Positions 1 to 6,900 of a stretch of DNA of 14,380 nt are shown here, piece after piece. The notes below the pieces were generated by a model. The model had not been told where the DNA came from, did no database searches, and saw only the letters and a program-made list of their open reading frames with translations. Each line of letters opens with the position of its first letter. The stretch's first letter is position 1. A program made the translations under genes and the position numbers. Source of the stretch: Acidobacteriota bacterium (GTDB lineage: Bacteria; Acidobacteriota; Terriglobia; Terriglobales; Acidobacteriaceae); assembly GCA_021805955.1 (NCBI GenBank), contig JAJZDO010001004.1:1-14380 (forward strand), read 5' to 3'.

Positions 1-1
1 C

Positions 2-190
2 CGGGCATCCACCAAAGAGATGGCCGTCGACATTGCATTGTTCAGTCGCGGCGGTCAGGAGATTTTACGTGCAATTGAGAGCCAGGGTTACGACGTGCTG
101 CGCTCTCGCCCCGCCATTTCCAAACCGAGGAAAGCCGCACTGCTGCTACGTGCCATGGTAGGGCGACTGACCGCAAGGCAGGCTGCGTGA
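2..190 (+). CDS. hpnC: Squalene synthase HpnC, C-terminal end (5' truncated by window edge)
   Basis: Only the last 62 codons are present; the frame is open to the left edge and stops at TGA 188-190. The visible peptide (LFSRGGQEIL, then AIESQGYDVL and RPAISKPRK before a short basic and hydrophobic tail) fits the C-terminus of HpnC. This squalene/phytoene-synthase-family protein converts hydroxysqualene precursors in the HpnC/D/E route, releasing hydroxysqualene from presqualene diphosphate in the cytoplasm or at the membrane. The stop codon overlaps the GTG start of the next gene (GTGA, 187-190), so the two are probably translationally coupled. The call rests on this short match plus the immediate hpnD and hpnE neighbours; the catalytic Asp motifs lie outside the window. 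Confidence 0.8.
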   Translation, partial: RASTKEMAVDIALFSRGGQEILRAIESQGYDVLRSRPAISKPRKAALLLRAMVGRLTARQAA

Positions 191-1101
191 CCGATTCTGT
201 TGCGCAAGCGTACGACGCCTGCGAGGCGATTGCGCGGCGAGAAGCAAAGAATTTTTATTACGCATTCCTTGCATTGCCCAAGCCGAAACGCGCTGCCGTG
301 TGTGCCGTCTATGCTTTCATGCGCCATGCGGACGATCTGGCAGATGATGAGCGAATCCCTCGCGAACAGCGGCTGCTTCAATCCCAAGACTGGCTGCATG
401 AATGGCACAGTGCGGCAGCAGGCACTTTCACCGGCAATCCTGTCTTTGTCGCTTTGCGAGATGCGCAACAGCGGTTTGGAATTCCAATGGAACTGCTCGA
501 TCAACTGGTGCAGGGAACCATGCTGGATCTGACAGGTCTGGCTACCGCCGCTGAAGTCGCGACCTATCCAACTTTTGACGATTTATATCGATACTGTTAC
601 TTTGTCGCCTCCGTTGTCGGTTTGGTGTGTATTCGTATTTTCGGATACAGCGATACTCGCGCGAAAGCGTTGGCGGAACAGACAGGAATTGCATTTCAGT
701 TGACAAATATTTTGCGCGATGTTCGCGAGGATGCAGAACGTGGCCGCATCTATCTCCCGCTTGACGATCTCAAACGGTTTCACTTGACAACGGAACAGTT
801 CATTTCAAATCGGGGCAATCGAAAACTTACACCGGACGAACGCGACTTAATGGAGATGGAGGCTGCGCGCGCTCGTCAATATTATTCGGCTGCGGAAAGC
901 CTGTTGCCGCTCATTTCCCGCGACAGCCGAGCTGCTTTATGGGTGCTGGTGACGATATACCGGCGTTTGCTGGGGCGCATCGAGAAGGCGCAATACCAGG
1001 TGTTCTCCGCCCGAGTGACCGTGCCGACTGGTGAAAAGATCTGGATACTGGCTCGCGGATTGTGGATGGCGCTTCGCCTGCGGTTTGCTCAAAGAGATTA
1101 G
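187..1101 (+). CDS. hpnD: Presqualene diphosphate synthase HpnD
   Basis: A 304-residue protein of the trans-isoprenyl diphosphate (squalene/phytoene) synthase family. HpnD condenses two farnesyl diphosphates to presqualene diphosphate, the first step of the three-enzyme bacterial squalene route feeding hopanoids. Both Asp-rich Mg-diphosphate motifs are visible: DDLADD at residues 49-54 and DVRED at 178-182 within QLTNILRDVREDAERGR. The N-terminal KNFYYAF (21-27) and the later GRIYLP (186-191) are family signatures. Length is as expected. The GTG start at 187 gives the 4-base overlap with hpnC and a weak AAGG eight bases upstream. hpnE follows after 22 bases, giving the classic hpnC-hpnD-hpnE order. 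A phytoene synthase is the alternative, but the flanking HpnC end and HpnE argue strongly for HpnD. Confidence 0.92.
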   Translation: MTDSVAQAYDACEAIARREAKNFYYAFLALPKPKRAAVCAVYAFMRHADDLADDERIPREQRLLQSQDWLHEWHSAAAGTFTGNPVFVALRDAQQRFGIPMELLDQLVQGTMLDLTGLATAAEVATYPTFDDLYRYCYFVASVVGLVCIRIFGYSDTRAKALAEQTGIAFQLTNILRDVREDAERGRIYLPLDDLKRFHLTTEQFISNRGNRKLTPDERDLMEMEAARARQYYSAAESLLPLISRDSRAALWVLVTIYRRLLGRIEKAQYQVFSARVTVPTGEKIWILARGLWMALRLRFAQRD

Positions 1102-1123
1102 TCGACAGACATATATATTTGTG

Positions 1124-2575
1124 ATGACTCCGACGGAACCCATGGCGAACGAGACTACCCACAGTGCTGGCATTCACGACGTAGCGGTCGTTGGAGGAGG
1201 ACTTGCCGGTCTGTCGGCTGCCTGTGCGCTGGCCGACTCCGGCTATCGGGTTCATCTGATCGAGCGGCGTCCGTACGTCGGCGGGCGAGCCTCTTCGTAT
1301 GTACATCCCGGTACTGGAGAAGTCGTCGACAACTGCCAGCATGTTTTGCTTGGCTGCTGTACGAACCTAATCGCTTTCTATAAGCAGCTCGGCGTGGCCG
1401 ATCGGATTCGCTGGTTCGATCGCATTACGTTTCTCGAACCGGGTGGGCGGCGGAGCTTGTTGCGTTCAAATCTTCTGCCGGCACCACTGCATAATGCAGT
1501 GGCATTTCTTCGATCTTCCGCGCTCTCGGTTGCCGACAAGGTTGCCATTAGCCGCGGAATGCTGACTTTTCTACAGGGAGTGCCTCCAGACAATAGAGAG
1601 AATTTTGCGGGATGGCTGGCTCGACATGGACAAACGCGGCGCGCCATCGATCGATTCTGGAACCCAGTCCTGGTGAGTGCGCTGAACGAAGATCTGGGCC
1701 GCGTTTCCGTGCACTATGCCGCGATGGTCTTTCGCACGTCCTTCATGCTGTCTGCGCAAGCCGGGTGGATGGGCGTGCCGACGATTCCGTTGAGTGAACT
1801 GTATTCGCACGCAGTCGGATTTATTCAGTCGCACGGCGGGGAAGTAAGCTTGCGGAAAAGTCCGGACAGCTTCCAATACGACGAACGCAGTCACCGCTGG
1901 CGAATTGGGCTTGAGGGTGGCAATGTTGAGGCGGATGCTGTGGTGCTCGCGGTTCCGTTTGAGTCCATGCAGAAATTATTGCCGCTGTTGCCAGCCTCGC
2001 CCGACCGCACGTCGGCGTCGCTCGATGAGACGCTTGGCCATTTCCAACACTCTCCCATAACGGGTATCCATCTCTGGTTCGATCGTACGATCACCGATCT
2101 GGACCATGCAGTTTTGCTCGATACCACGATCCAATGGATGTACAACAAGACTCGACTGCAGCCACAGCGGCGTTCCGGCGACACGGGAAGTTATCTTGAG
2201 CTGGTGGTGAGCGCGTCGAAGTTGCTGGTGCCCATGCCTCGGCAAGAAATCATCGATCTGGCACTGCGGGAACTGGCGGAATTCTTTCCAATTGTGCGTG
2301 AAGCGAAGCTGTTGAAGGCTGCGGTGGTGAAAGAAGTGCGCGCAACGTTTTCCGTGACTCCGGGACTGGACGCTTATCGACCTGGGCCGATCACAGCCTG
2401 GCCGGGATTATTTCTGGCGGGGGACTGGACCGCTACCGGTTGGCCTTCGACCATGGAAGGCGCGGTACGCAGTGGGTACCTTGCGACGGAAGCATTGACG
2501 CGAGCGGCTGGAAATCCGCGGAAATTCTTGCGACCGGATTTGCCCCCGCAAGGGCTGATGCGCCTATTTCGGTAG
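1124..2575 (+). CDS. hpnE: Hydroxysqualene dehydroxylase HpnE (FAD-dependent amine-oxidase-like)
   Basis: A 483-residue flavoprotein that reduces hydroxysqualene to squalene in the HpnCDE route. The N-terminus carries the FAD dinucleotide-binding fold: DVAVVGGGLAG around residues 19-29, with a ribose-binding acidic residue at E47 (LIERR). The GGRASSY stretch that follows is typical of phytoene-desaturase/amine-oxidase relatives. The C-terminus has the second FAD motif, LFLAGDWTATGWPSTMEGA. The frame is open further left to 1031, inside hpnD; ATG 1124 was chosen because it avoids that overlap, and ATG 1142 is an equally plausible start with a GGA four bases upstream. A phytoene or carotene desaturase is the alternative, but the gene order makes HpnE much more likely. 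The gene ends 14 bases before a convergent transporter gene. Confidence 0.92.
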   Translation: MTPTEPMANETTHSAGIHDVAVVGGGLAGLSAACALADSGYRVHLIERRPYVGGRASSYVHPGTGEVVDNCQHVLLGCCTNLIAFYKQLGVADRIRWFDRITFLEPGGRRSLLRSNLLPAPLHNAVAFLRSSALSVADKVAISRGMLTFLQGVPPDNRENFAGWLARHGQTRRAIDRFWNPVLVSALNEDLGRVSVHYAAMVFRTSFMLSAQAGWMGVPTIPLSELYSHAVGFIQSHGGEVSLRKSPDSFQYDERSHRWRIGLEGGNVEADAVVLAVPFESMQKLLPLLPASPDRTSASLDETLGHFQHSPITGIHLWFDRTITDLDHAVLLDTTIQWMYNKTRLQPQRRSGDTGSYLELVVSASKLLVPMPRQEIIDLALRELAEFFPIVREAKLLKAAVVKEVRATFSVTPGLDAYRPGPITAWPGLFLAGDWTATGWPSTMEGAVRSGYLATEALTRAAGNPRKFLRPDLPPQGLMRLFR

Positions 2576-2589
2576 AAAATTTATATCGG

Positions 2590-2979
2590 CTAACGACTCA
2601 GGAAAAATACGCCTGTACAAACGCACACGGCAGCGATCCAGCGGCGGCCGTCCACATTTTCCTTCAATATCCACTTCGCCGCAAAGGCGTTTGTCACGAA
2701 GGTAAGGGCGGCCGACGCCGGCGCGACCAGACTGACATCAGCCCAACTGAGCGCAAACAGCAGCGAGAAAAAACTCAGGGCCATACACAGAACGCCAGAA
2801 AAAAAACGCGTATTGCGCAATACCGCCAGGATCGCTCCGCTGAATCCGGAATGGCTGCGGATCACGTCGAAATCCCCGATCTGACGGATAGCACCCGCGA
2901 GCAGAACATCGCCGGACGTGGCCAGCAGGACGATCACGCCGATCATCGCCCAGACGGAGCCTTCGCCAGACAAGTTCAT
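2590..2979 (-). CDS. Half-size DMT (EamA/SMR-like) transporter, second of a pair
   Basis: A 129-residue, very hydrophobic protein with four predicted membrane segments (about residues 10-32, 58-76, 80-101 and 112-127), the size and topology of a small multidrug resistance or ArnE/ArnF-type half-transporter. It shares motifs with the gene just upstream: a GD..LL.G...RQIG segment in helix 1 (23-35), ALSWAD at 76-81, and a Lys-Glu then GRRW before the last helix. Its ATG overlaps the stop of the upstream gene (ATGA, 2976-2979) and has a good GAGGG ribosome site eight bases before it, so the two are co-translated and may form a heterodimer. Substrate unknown. Known paired half-transporters include heterodimeric SMR pumps and the ArnE/ArnF lipid-linked sugar flippase; the hopanoid setting makes a lipid-related cargo possible but unproven. 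Confidence 0.8.
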   Translation of the reverse strand: MNLSGEGSVWAMIGVIVLLATSGDVLLAGAIRQIGDFDVIRSHSGFSGAILAVLRNTRFFSGVLCMALSFFSLLFALSWADVSLVAPASAALTFVTNAFAAKWILKENVDGRRWIAAVCVCTGVFFLSR

Positions 2980-3440
2980 GCTGAGCGCCCTCGTTTTCCA
3001 TTCGTGGAGAGTTCGCCGGTGTCCGCAGAAATGGCAATTTCCTCATTCTGGCCATGATGAGTGTGATTCGTGTAGGAGGGCCCTCGCGTGACGAAGCCGA
3101 CTCCAAGCGTGATGAGGGCAATCCCCACCCAACGCCCAGCGGAAATAGTTTCGTGCAGCCAGAACTTCGACAGTAGGGCAACGATTACATAGCCAAAGCC
3201 AGTTGCGGGAAGAACGAATGTCAGGTCTGCCCAGGAGAGCGCCGTTAAGTAGGAAGCAAAAAATAGGATCAGAAAAACGATGCCGCTAAGAACCCAAGGA
3301 TTCTTTAGCGCAATCAAAAGGCCAAGGAGATGATGTAGAGAGACGGGACCGACTTGCTTCATACCGGCGCTCAGAAATGTGTCGCCCACCGATGCGCCGA
3401 CCATCACAGCGCCGAGGATCAGGTAGCGGCGAAACGTCAT
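2976..3440 (-). CDS. Half-size DMT (EamA/SMR-like) transporter with hydrophilic C-terminal tail, first of a pair
   Basis: A 154-residue protein with four membrane segments (about 5-28, 48-66, 71-92 and 103-119) and a polar tail of about 35 residues (His-, Asn- and Glu-containing) absent from its partner. Helix 1 holds GDTFLSAGMKQVG (19-31), helix 2 ends in ALSWAD (67-72), and helix 4 is preceded by LHETISAGRW (95-104). Each has a counterpart in the downstream gene, so the pair arose by tandem duplication. The fold fits the drug/metabolite transporter superfamily, half the length of a full ten-helix EamA protein. No Shine-Dalgarno sits directly before ATG 3440; a strong GGAGGAG lies 27 bases upstream with no start codon at normal spacing, so the start is less certain. 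Cargo not identifiable from sequence. Confidence 0.78.
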   Translation of the reverse strand: MTFRRYLILGAVMVGASVGDTFLSAGMKQVGPVSLHHLLGLLIALKNPWVLSGIVFLILFFASYLTALSWADLTFVLPATGFGYVIVALLSKFWLHETISAGRWVGIALITLGVGFVTRGPSYTNHTHHGQNEEIAISADTGELSTNGKRGRSA

Positions 3441-3475
3441 GGTGGACTGCGAGATGGCGATGGCGAGACTCCTCC

Positions 3476-3490
3476 ACCTGCGTTGCAGGT
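3476..3490. repeat. Short perfect inverted repeat upstream of the half-transporter pair
   Basis: ACCTGC and GCAGGT form a 6-bp perfect stem around a 3-base loop, 36-50 bases upstream of the first half-transporter start and directly beside its orphan GGAGGAG. In the 5' leader of that mRNA it could form a small hairpin next to the ribosome-site-like sequence. It could also be chance; a stem this short is weak evidence. Confidence 0.3.
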
Positions 3491-3516
3491 TTCAGTTGTT
3501 GCTTGTTGGCGTGCGC

Positions 3517-3553
3517 AAGAGAAACGCGGTCAGCGTATTGTGGGCTGACCGCG
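3517..3553 (-). terminator. Rho-independent-like terminator after hpnJ
   Basis: A perfect 10-bp inverted repeat (CGCGGTCAGC at 3525-3534, GCTGACCGCG at 3544-3553) with a 9-base loop. Read on the minus strand, the stem is followed by TTTCTCTT (3524 down to 3517), the stem-plus-T-tract form of an intrinsic terminator. On the plus strand no T-tract follows, so it serves the minus strand. It lies 143 bases past the hpnJ stop and before the half-transporter pair, so it should separate the two transcripts and leave hpnJ mRNA with a long 3' untranslated region. Confidence 0.7.
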
Positions 3554-3591
3554 CGGATGAAATCCAACCGAACCGGCGTGCCCTAAGACCC

Positions 3592-3692
3592 GTTCCACGG
3601 CTACTATGTCCCGGCCAAGAATTACCAGGGCAGATTTTCTGAATGAAAAGCTGCGCAAAGATATAGTCCGCTGGGTACACCGACCGTGGAAC
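3592..3692 (-). other. Candidate structured 3'-UTR element after hpnJ (nested inverted repeats)
   Basis: Three inverted repeats are nested around one centre. The outer is a 9-bp perfect pair (GTTCCACGG 3592-3600, CCGTGGAAC 3684-3692). The middle is a 5-bp pair (ACTAT 3603-3607, ATAGT 3663-3667). The inner hairpin at 3630-3654 has GCAG pairing with CTGC, one mismatch, then TTTTC pairing with GAAAA around a 5-base loop. The outer arm begins four bases after the hpnJ stop codon and the element ends before the terminator hairpin, so a transcript ending there would carry it. It matches no RNA family I can name. It may be a 3'-UTR stabiliser, the body of a 3'-UTR-derived small RNA, or chance pairing. 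Confidence 0.3.
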
Positions 3693-3696
3693 TGCT

Positions 3697-5172
3697 CTAG
3701 GCGCCGACTTGTTGCGTTGCGGCTAGCGCAGCCTTGTCTCGCTTGCTTTTTGCAACCACGCGGTTGCGTTGTGCACGCAGTTTCAGGAACGCCTTCGCTT
3801 CGACATACAAACGAGGCAGGTCACGATTCATGATCGCCTTGCTAACTACGCGCCAAGCCGCTTTCGGACGGAAATAGTACTCATCGTAGAAACGATGCAC
3901 CATTTCAAGGACGTAGTCCGTTGGCAGTCCGGGATACTCGACATGGGCCAACTGATGGCCTTCCTCATCGACCATGGCGCCGTTGTTGATGATGAAACCG
4001 TTGCTCTTGGCGAAGTCGTAAAACTCCGTTCCTGGATAGGCGTGCGCAATGGATACCTGAATCGTTTCCACGTCGAGCGACTTGGCGAAATTGATGGTGT
4101 TGCGAATGGATTCTTTGGTTTCGCCCGGAAGTCCAAGAATGAAGTCGCCATGGATCGTGAGGCCGAGATCGTGGCAGTCGCGGGTGAAGTCGCGCGCGCG
4201 TTCGACGGTGGCACCCTTCTTGATGTTCTTCAGAATTTGAGGGTCGCCGGATTCAAAGCCAACGATTAGTAGCCGACAGCCAGCCTCGCGCATCGCTTTC
4301 AGCGTTTCGCGATCTGTGGTGACGCGCGATGTGCATGACCAGGTAAGGCCAAGCGGCTTGAGTTTTTCGCAAAGCTCGATGGTGCGAGCCTTTTGAATGT
4401 TGAACGTGTCGTCGTCGAAAAAGAACTCTTTGACATGCGGGAAAAGCTCTTTGGCGTGCGCCATTTCCGCAGCCACGTCATCGGTGGAACGCTTTCGCCA
4501 GGCGTGTCCGCTCAGGGTCTGCGGCCACAGGCAAAAGGTACATTGCGCTGGACAGCCGCGGGTGGAGTAAAGCGATACATACGGATGCAGCAGGAAGGGG
4601 ACGTTATATTTCGTCACGTCCATGTTGGCGGCGTATACGTCGGTCACCCAGGGCATCGCGTCCAGATCTTCTACCTGCGGACGATCGGGATTATGCACAA
4701 TCTGTCCATCCTGGCGATAACTGATCCCAAGAATTTCATTCAGCGGTTTGCCGTTGGCAAACTCGACCGTGGAGAAATCGAATTCGCGGCGGCAAACAAA
4801 GTCGATTACAGGGCATTCGTTCAGCGCACGATCCGGCGATGTCGTGACCGGCGGTCCGACAAAGGCAATGCGAATCGAAGGATTGGCTGCTTTGATCGCT
4901 TCCGCCAACTTTTGATCGCCCTGCCAGCCGGGGGTGCTGGTGAACAGCACCAGAAACTCGTACTGCCTGCAGATTTCGATGGTTTCCGTCGCGCTTACGT
5001 GGTGCGGCGGCGCATCGAGCAAACGCGAACCTTCCAGCATTCCTGCCGGATATGCCAGCCAGACCGGGTACCAGTAGGATTCAATTTCGCGGGTGGCGGG
5101 CCAGCGCGAACTGGCGCCACCATCAAAATTCTCAAAGGAGGGCGGGTTAAGAAAGATCGTCTTTAGGGGCAT
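3697..5172 (-). CDS. hpnJ: Hopanoid biosynthesis radical SAM protein HpnJ
   Basis: A 491-residue radical SAM enzyme with an N-terminal B12-binding-like domain (about 1-160) and a radical SAM core from about 195. The iron-sulphur motif is CxxxCxxC (C207, C211, C214, in STRGCPAQCTFC). The N-terminus (PPSFENFDGGASSR, then REIESYWYPVWLA) matches what I recall of HpnJ proteins closely enough to prefer that name over a generic B12 radical SAM protein. In Burkholderia genetics HpnJ is required to convert the glucosamine head group of bacteriohopanetetrol into the cyclitol ether, a ring contraction. An obvious DxHxxG cobalamin-ligand motif is missing. ATG 5172 has GAAGG eight bases upstream. The gene lies 139 bases after the TolC-like gene on the same strand and ends before a terminator. 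Its usual partners hpnI and hpnK are not in the window. Confidence 0.87.
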   Translation of the reverse strand: MPLKTIFLNPPSFENFDGGASSRWPATREIESYWYPVWLAYPAGMLEGSRLLDAPPHHVSATETIEICRQYEFLVLFTSTPGWQGDQKLAEAIKAANPSIRIAFVGPPVTTSPDRALNECPVIDFVCRREFDFSTVEFANGKPLNEILGISYRQDGQIVHNPDRPQVEDLDAMPWVTDVYAANMDVTKYNVPFLLHPYVSLYSTRGCPAQCTFCLWPQTLSGHAWRKRSTDDVAAEMAHAKELFPHVKEFFFDDDTFNIQKARTIELCEKLKPLGLTWSCTSRVTTDRETLKAMREAGCRLLIVGFESGDPQILKNIKKGATVERARDFTRDCHDLGLTIHGDFILGLPGETKESIRNTINFAKSLDVETIQVSIAHAYPGTEFYDFAKSNGFIINNGAMVDEEGHQLAHVEYPGLPTDYVLEMVHRFYDEYYFRPKAAWRVVSKAIMNRDLPRLYVEAKAFLKLRAQRNRVVAKSKRDKAALAATQQVGA

Positions 5173-5311
5173 AAAGTCAGCCTTCAGTTTATCACTTGAG
5201 CGGACCTGAATGTCGGTTTCCGATGGCTGGCGGAAAGGATTCCCTTAGAGGGATTTTCACTGCAGCAAGAAGTCCGGCAGGCGCCAACGGCTCGCAGCAT
5301 TTCTTGGTGAG

Positions 5312-6823
5312 TCAATGAGATGCAGATGGCACGCTGATCGTCTCCGCGCCGCCCTGCGGCTGCGCGCTTTCTTTGGCCCAATCTTCCAGGCTGCCCAGGG
5401 CGCTTAACAGATTTAGCTTCACTCGCGTCACGTTGAACTGCGCGTCGGCCAGATCGACATAACTTTTGCGCTCTTCCACCCGAAATTGATCGGCACGCTG
5501 CGGCGGCACGGGCTGACCGTTCGCGGCACCCTGGTTCATTTCAGTTACGGTGGCTGCCAGTGTGTCCTGCGCAAGCTGCTGCTGCAAATCGGCGACTTGC
5601 TCCTGCGCTTCCAGTTCGCGCAGGCTATGGACCAGCGCGAGGTTGTTCTCGTTGCTTTGAATTTTCGCGAGTTCCGCCTGCTGGCGGTCATGTTTCGCGA
5701 TCGCCGCCGATTGCAGGGCCTTATCTTTCAGGGTTTGGTCAAACAGGGGCCACGTGGCCTGGATGCCGACAGCGATATTGTTCGCCTGAAACGCCAGATA
5801 GTAGTTTTGATATCCATTGAAGCTGGAAAACCGGCTGTACTGGAACACACCGATTACGGTGGGACGGCTTTTAGCTTTCTCATCACCCCATGCGTTGTAT
5901 GACCTTGCGTCCGCGGTAGCGAATGCAGCCTGCACGGCTGGCGACTCTGCCACTTTCGACATCAATCCGTGGAAATCGAGGTCGGGCAAAGCTGGAACGC
6001 TCGATGCAGCCGGAGTGATCCCATCCGCATCCAGGCCGGTCAGTCCGGATAGATGCTTGCGCAATTCATCCGCATGGTCCTCCAGTTGAATTTTCTGCAG
6101 TTGGATCTGCGCGCGCGTCAACTGCGCCCGGGTCAGTTTCATTTTGCTTTCCAGGCCGGCATGCAAGCGGTCTTCGAGCACTCCCACAAGCTTGTCCGCA
6201 TCCGCAAGGGCCTGCTGCAACGCCTGGATTTCGGTCAGCGTTTTGTCCAGCTCAATGTAATTTACGGAGGCATCCAGGATCACTTGCCGGCGCGCATCTT
6301 TGAGGCTGAGCGTGGCTGCCTTGGTCGCGGCGCGGGCAGAACGGATGTAATCGCGTTGCGCATAGCTGAAGAGCATGAACTGCGACTGGACGTTGAATAG
6401 CGTCGGATTGCCGAGAGGGAAGCCATACGAGTATCCCAGGCCGGAGCCCACCGAAAAGTTGGGGATATAGATATCCCGAGTCTGCATCCATACGGCACGG
6501 GCGTGCTGCTGCTCCGCCTCTGCCATGCGAACGGTTCTGCTGTTGCGCAATGCCAGATCGACTACCGTGTACAGCGACACATCGCCAGTCGTCGATGCAT
6601 TCTGTTTTGCGAAGTCAGATGTCTCGACACTTGATCCGGCCGTCGCAGGGGCTGTGCCGGTATCTGAAAGATAGGAAGCCGCAGGATAAGAAAGAACCGC
6701 GGTCGGACGAGGGGCATTCGGCAGCGTTGCATCCGTCCGCTGGGCATAGCCTGCCAGAGTGAGGGACACCCCGGTTGCCAATACAGCGAGAATTCGTTTC
6801 GCGTTCGGTTGGATCGTGCCCAT
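5312..6823 (-). CDS. TolC-family outer-membrane efflux protein
   Basis: From ATG 6823 this is a 503-residue exported protein with a signal peptide (about 1-27: basic start, hydrophobic core ending near AGYAQ), a Pro-rich linker with LPNAP at 34-38, then two long alpha-helical hairpins rich in Ala, Gln and Leu, as in TolC (for example LTRAQLTRAQIQLQKIQLE in the first half and QVADLQQQLAQDTL in the second). It would form the trimeric outer-membrane exit duct of a tripartite exporter. The frame is open upstream; ATG 6904 overlaps the stop of the TPR gene (ATGA) and would add 27 residues with an RRRR run before the signal peptide. I prefer 6823 for its cleaner signal peptide, but 6904 is credible. 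The operon supplies an adaptor but no inner-membrane pump. Confidence 0.88.
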   Translation of the reverse strand: MGTIQPNAKRILAVLATGVSLTLAGYAQRTDATLPNAPRPTAVLSYPAASYLSDTGTAPATAGSSVETSDFAKQNASTTGDVSLYTVVDLALRNSRTVRMAEAEQQHARAVWMQTRDIYIPNFSVGSGLGYSYGFPLGNPTLFNVQSQFMLFSYAQRDYIRSARAATKAATLSLKDARRQVILDASVNYIELDKTLTEIQALQQALADADKLVGVLEDRLHAGLESKMKLTRAQLTRAQIQLQKIQLEDHADELRKHLSGLTGLDADGITPAASSVPALPDLDFHGLMSKVAESPAVQAAFATADARSYNAWGDEKAKSRPTVIGVFQYSRFSSFNGYQNYYLAFQANNIAVGIQATWPLFDQTLKDKALQSAAIAKHDRQQAELAKIQSNENNLALVHSLRELEAQEQVADLQQQLAQDTLAATVTEMNQGAANGQPVPPQRADQFRVEERKSYVDLADAQFNVTRVKLNLLSALGSLEDWAKESAQPQGGAETISVPSASH

Positions 6824-6900
6824 CCCGTCTGATTCTAAACGCAGCCGGCGACGGCGATTTCTGTCGGCGGAATTCCAAAGCGGAGAATGCAGATGTGGCG

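Noticed and set aside
2440..3057. 205-codon plus-strand reading frame across the end of hpnE and the half-transporters
   Set aside because: It is polar and of low-complexity composition, overlaps three well-supported genes and resembles no family. The opposite strand encodes clear membrane proteins.
3588..3645. Plus-strand peptide DPFHGYYVPAKNYQGRFSE between two stops, possibly a gene remnant
   Set aside because: The string looks protein-like and PFHGYY recalls a known domain of unknown function, but it is only 19 codons with no extension in any frame; too short to call a pseudogene.
3492..3680. 62-codon minus-strand frame starting 16 bases after hpnJ
   Set aside because: No recognisable composition, no good ribosome site, and it runs through the terminator stem. 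The inverted repeats explain the interval better.
4393..5166. Long plus-strand frame antisense to hpnJ (and a second at 3769-4269)
   Set aside because: Both are mirror frames of a well-supported radical SAM gene, as expected from GC-rich codon use, with no domain of their own.
5239..5258. TCCCT/AGGGA hairpin followed by TTTT on the plus strand
   Set aside because: The stem is only 5 bp and no plus-strand gene ends upstream. On the minus strand the T-run precedes the stem, so it would not terminate the TolC-like transcript.
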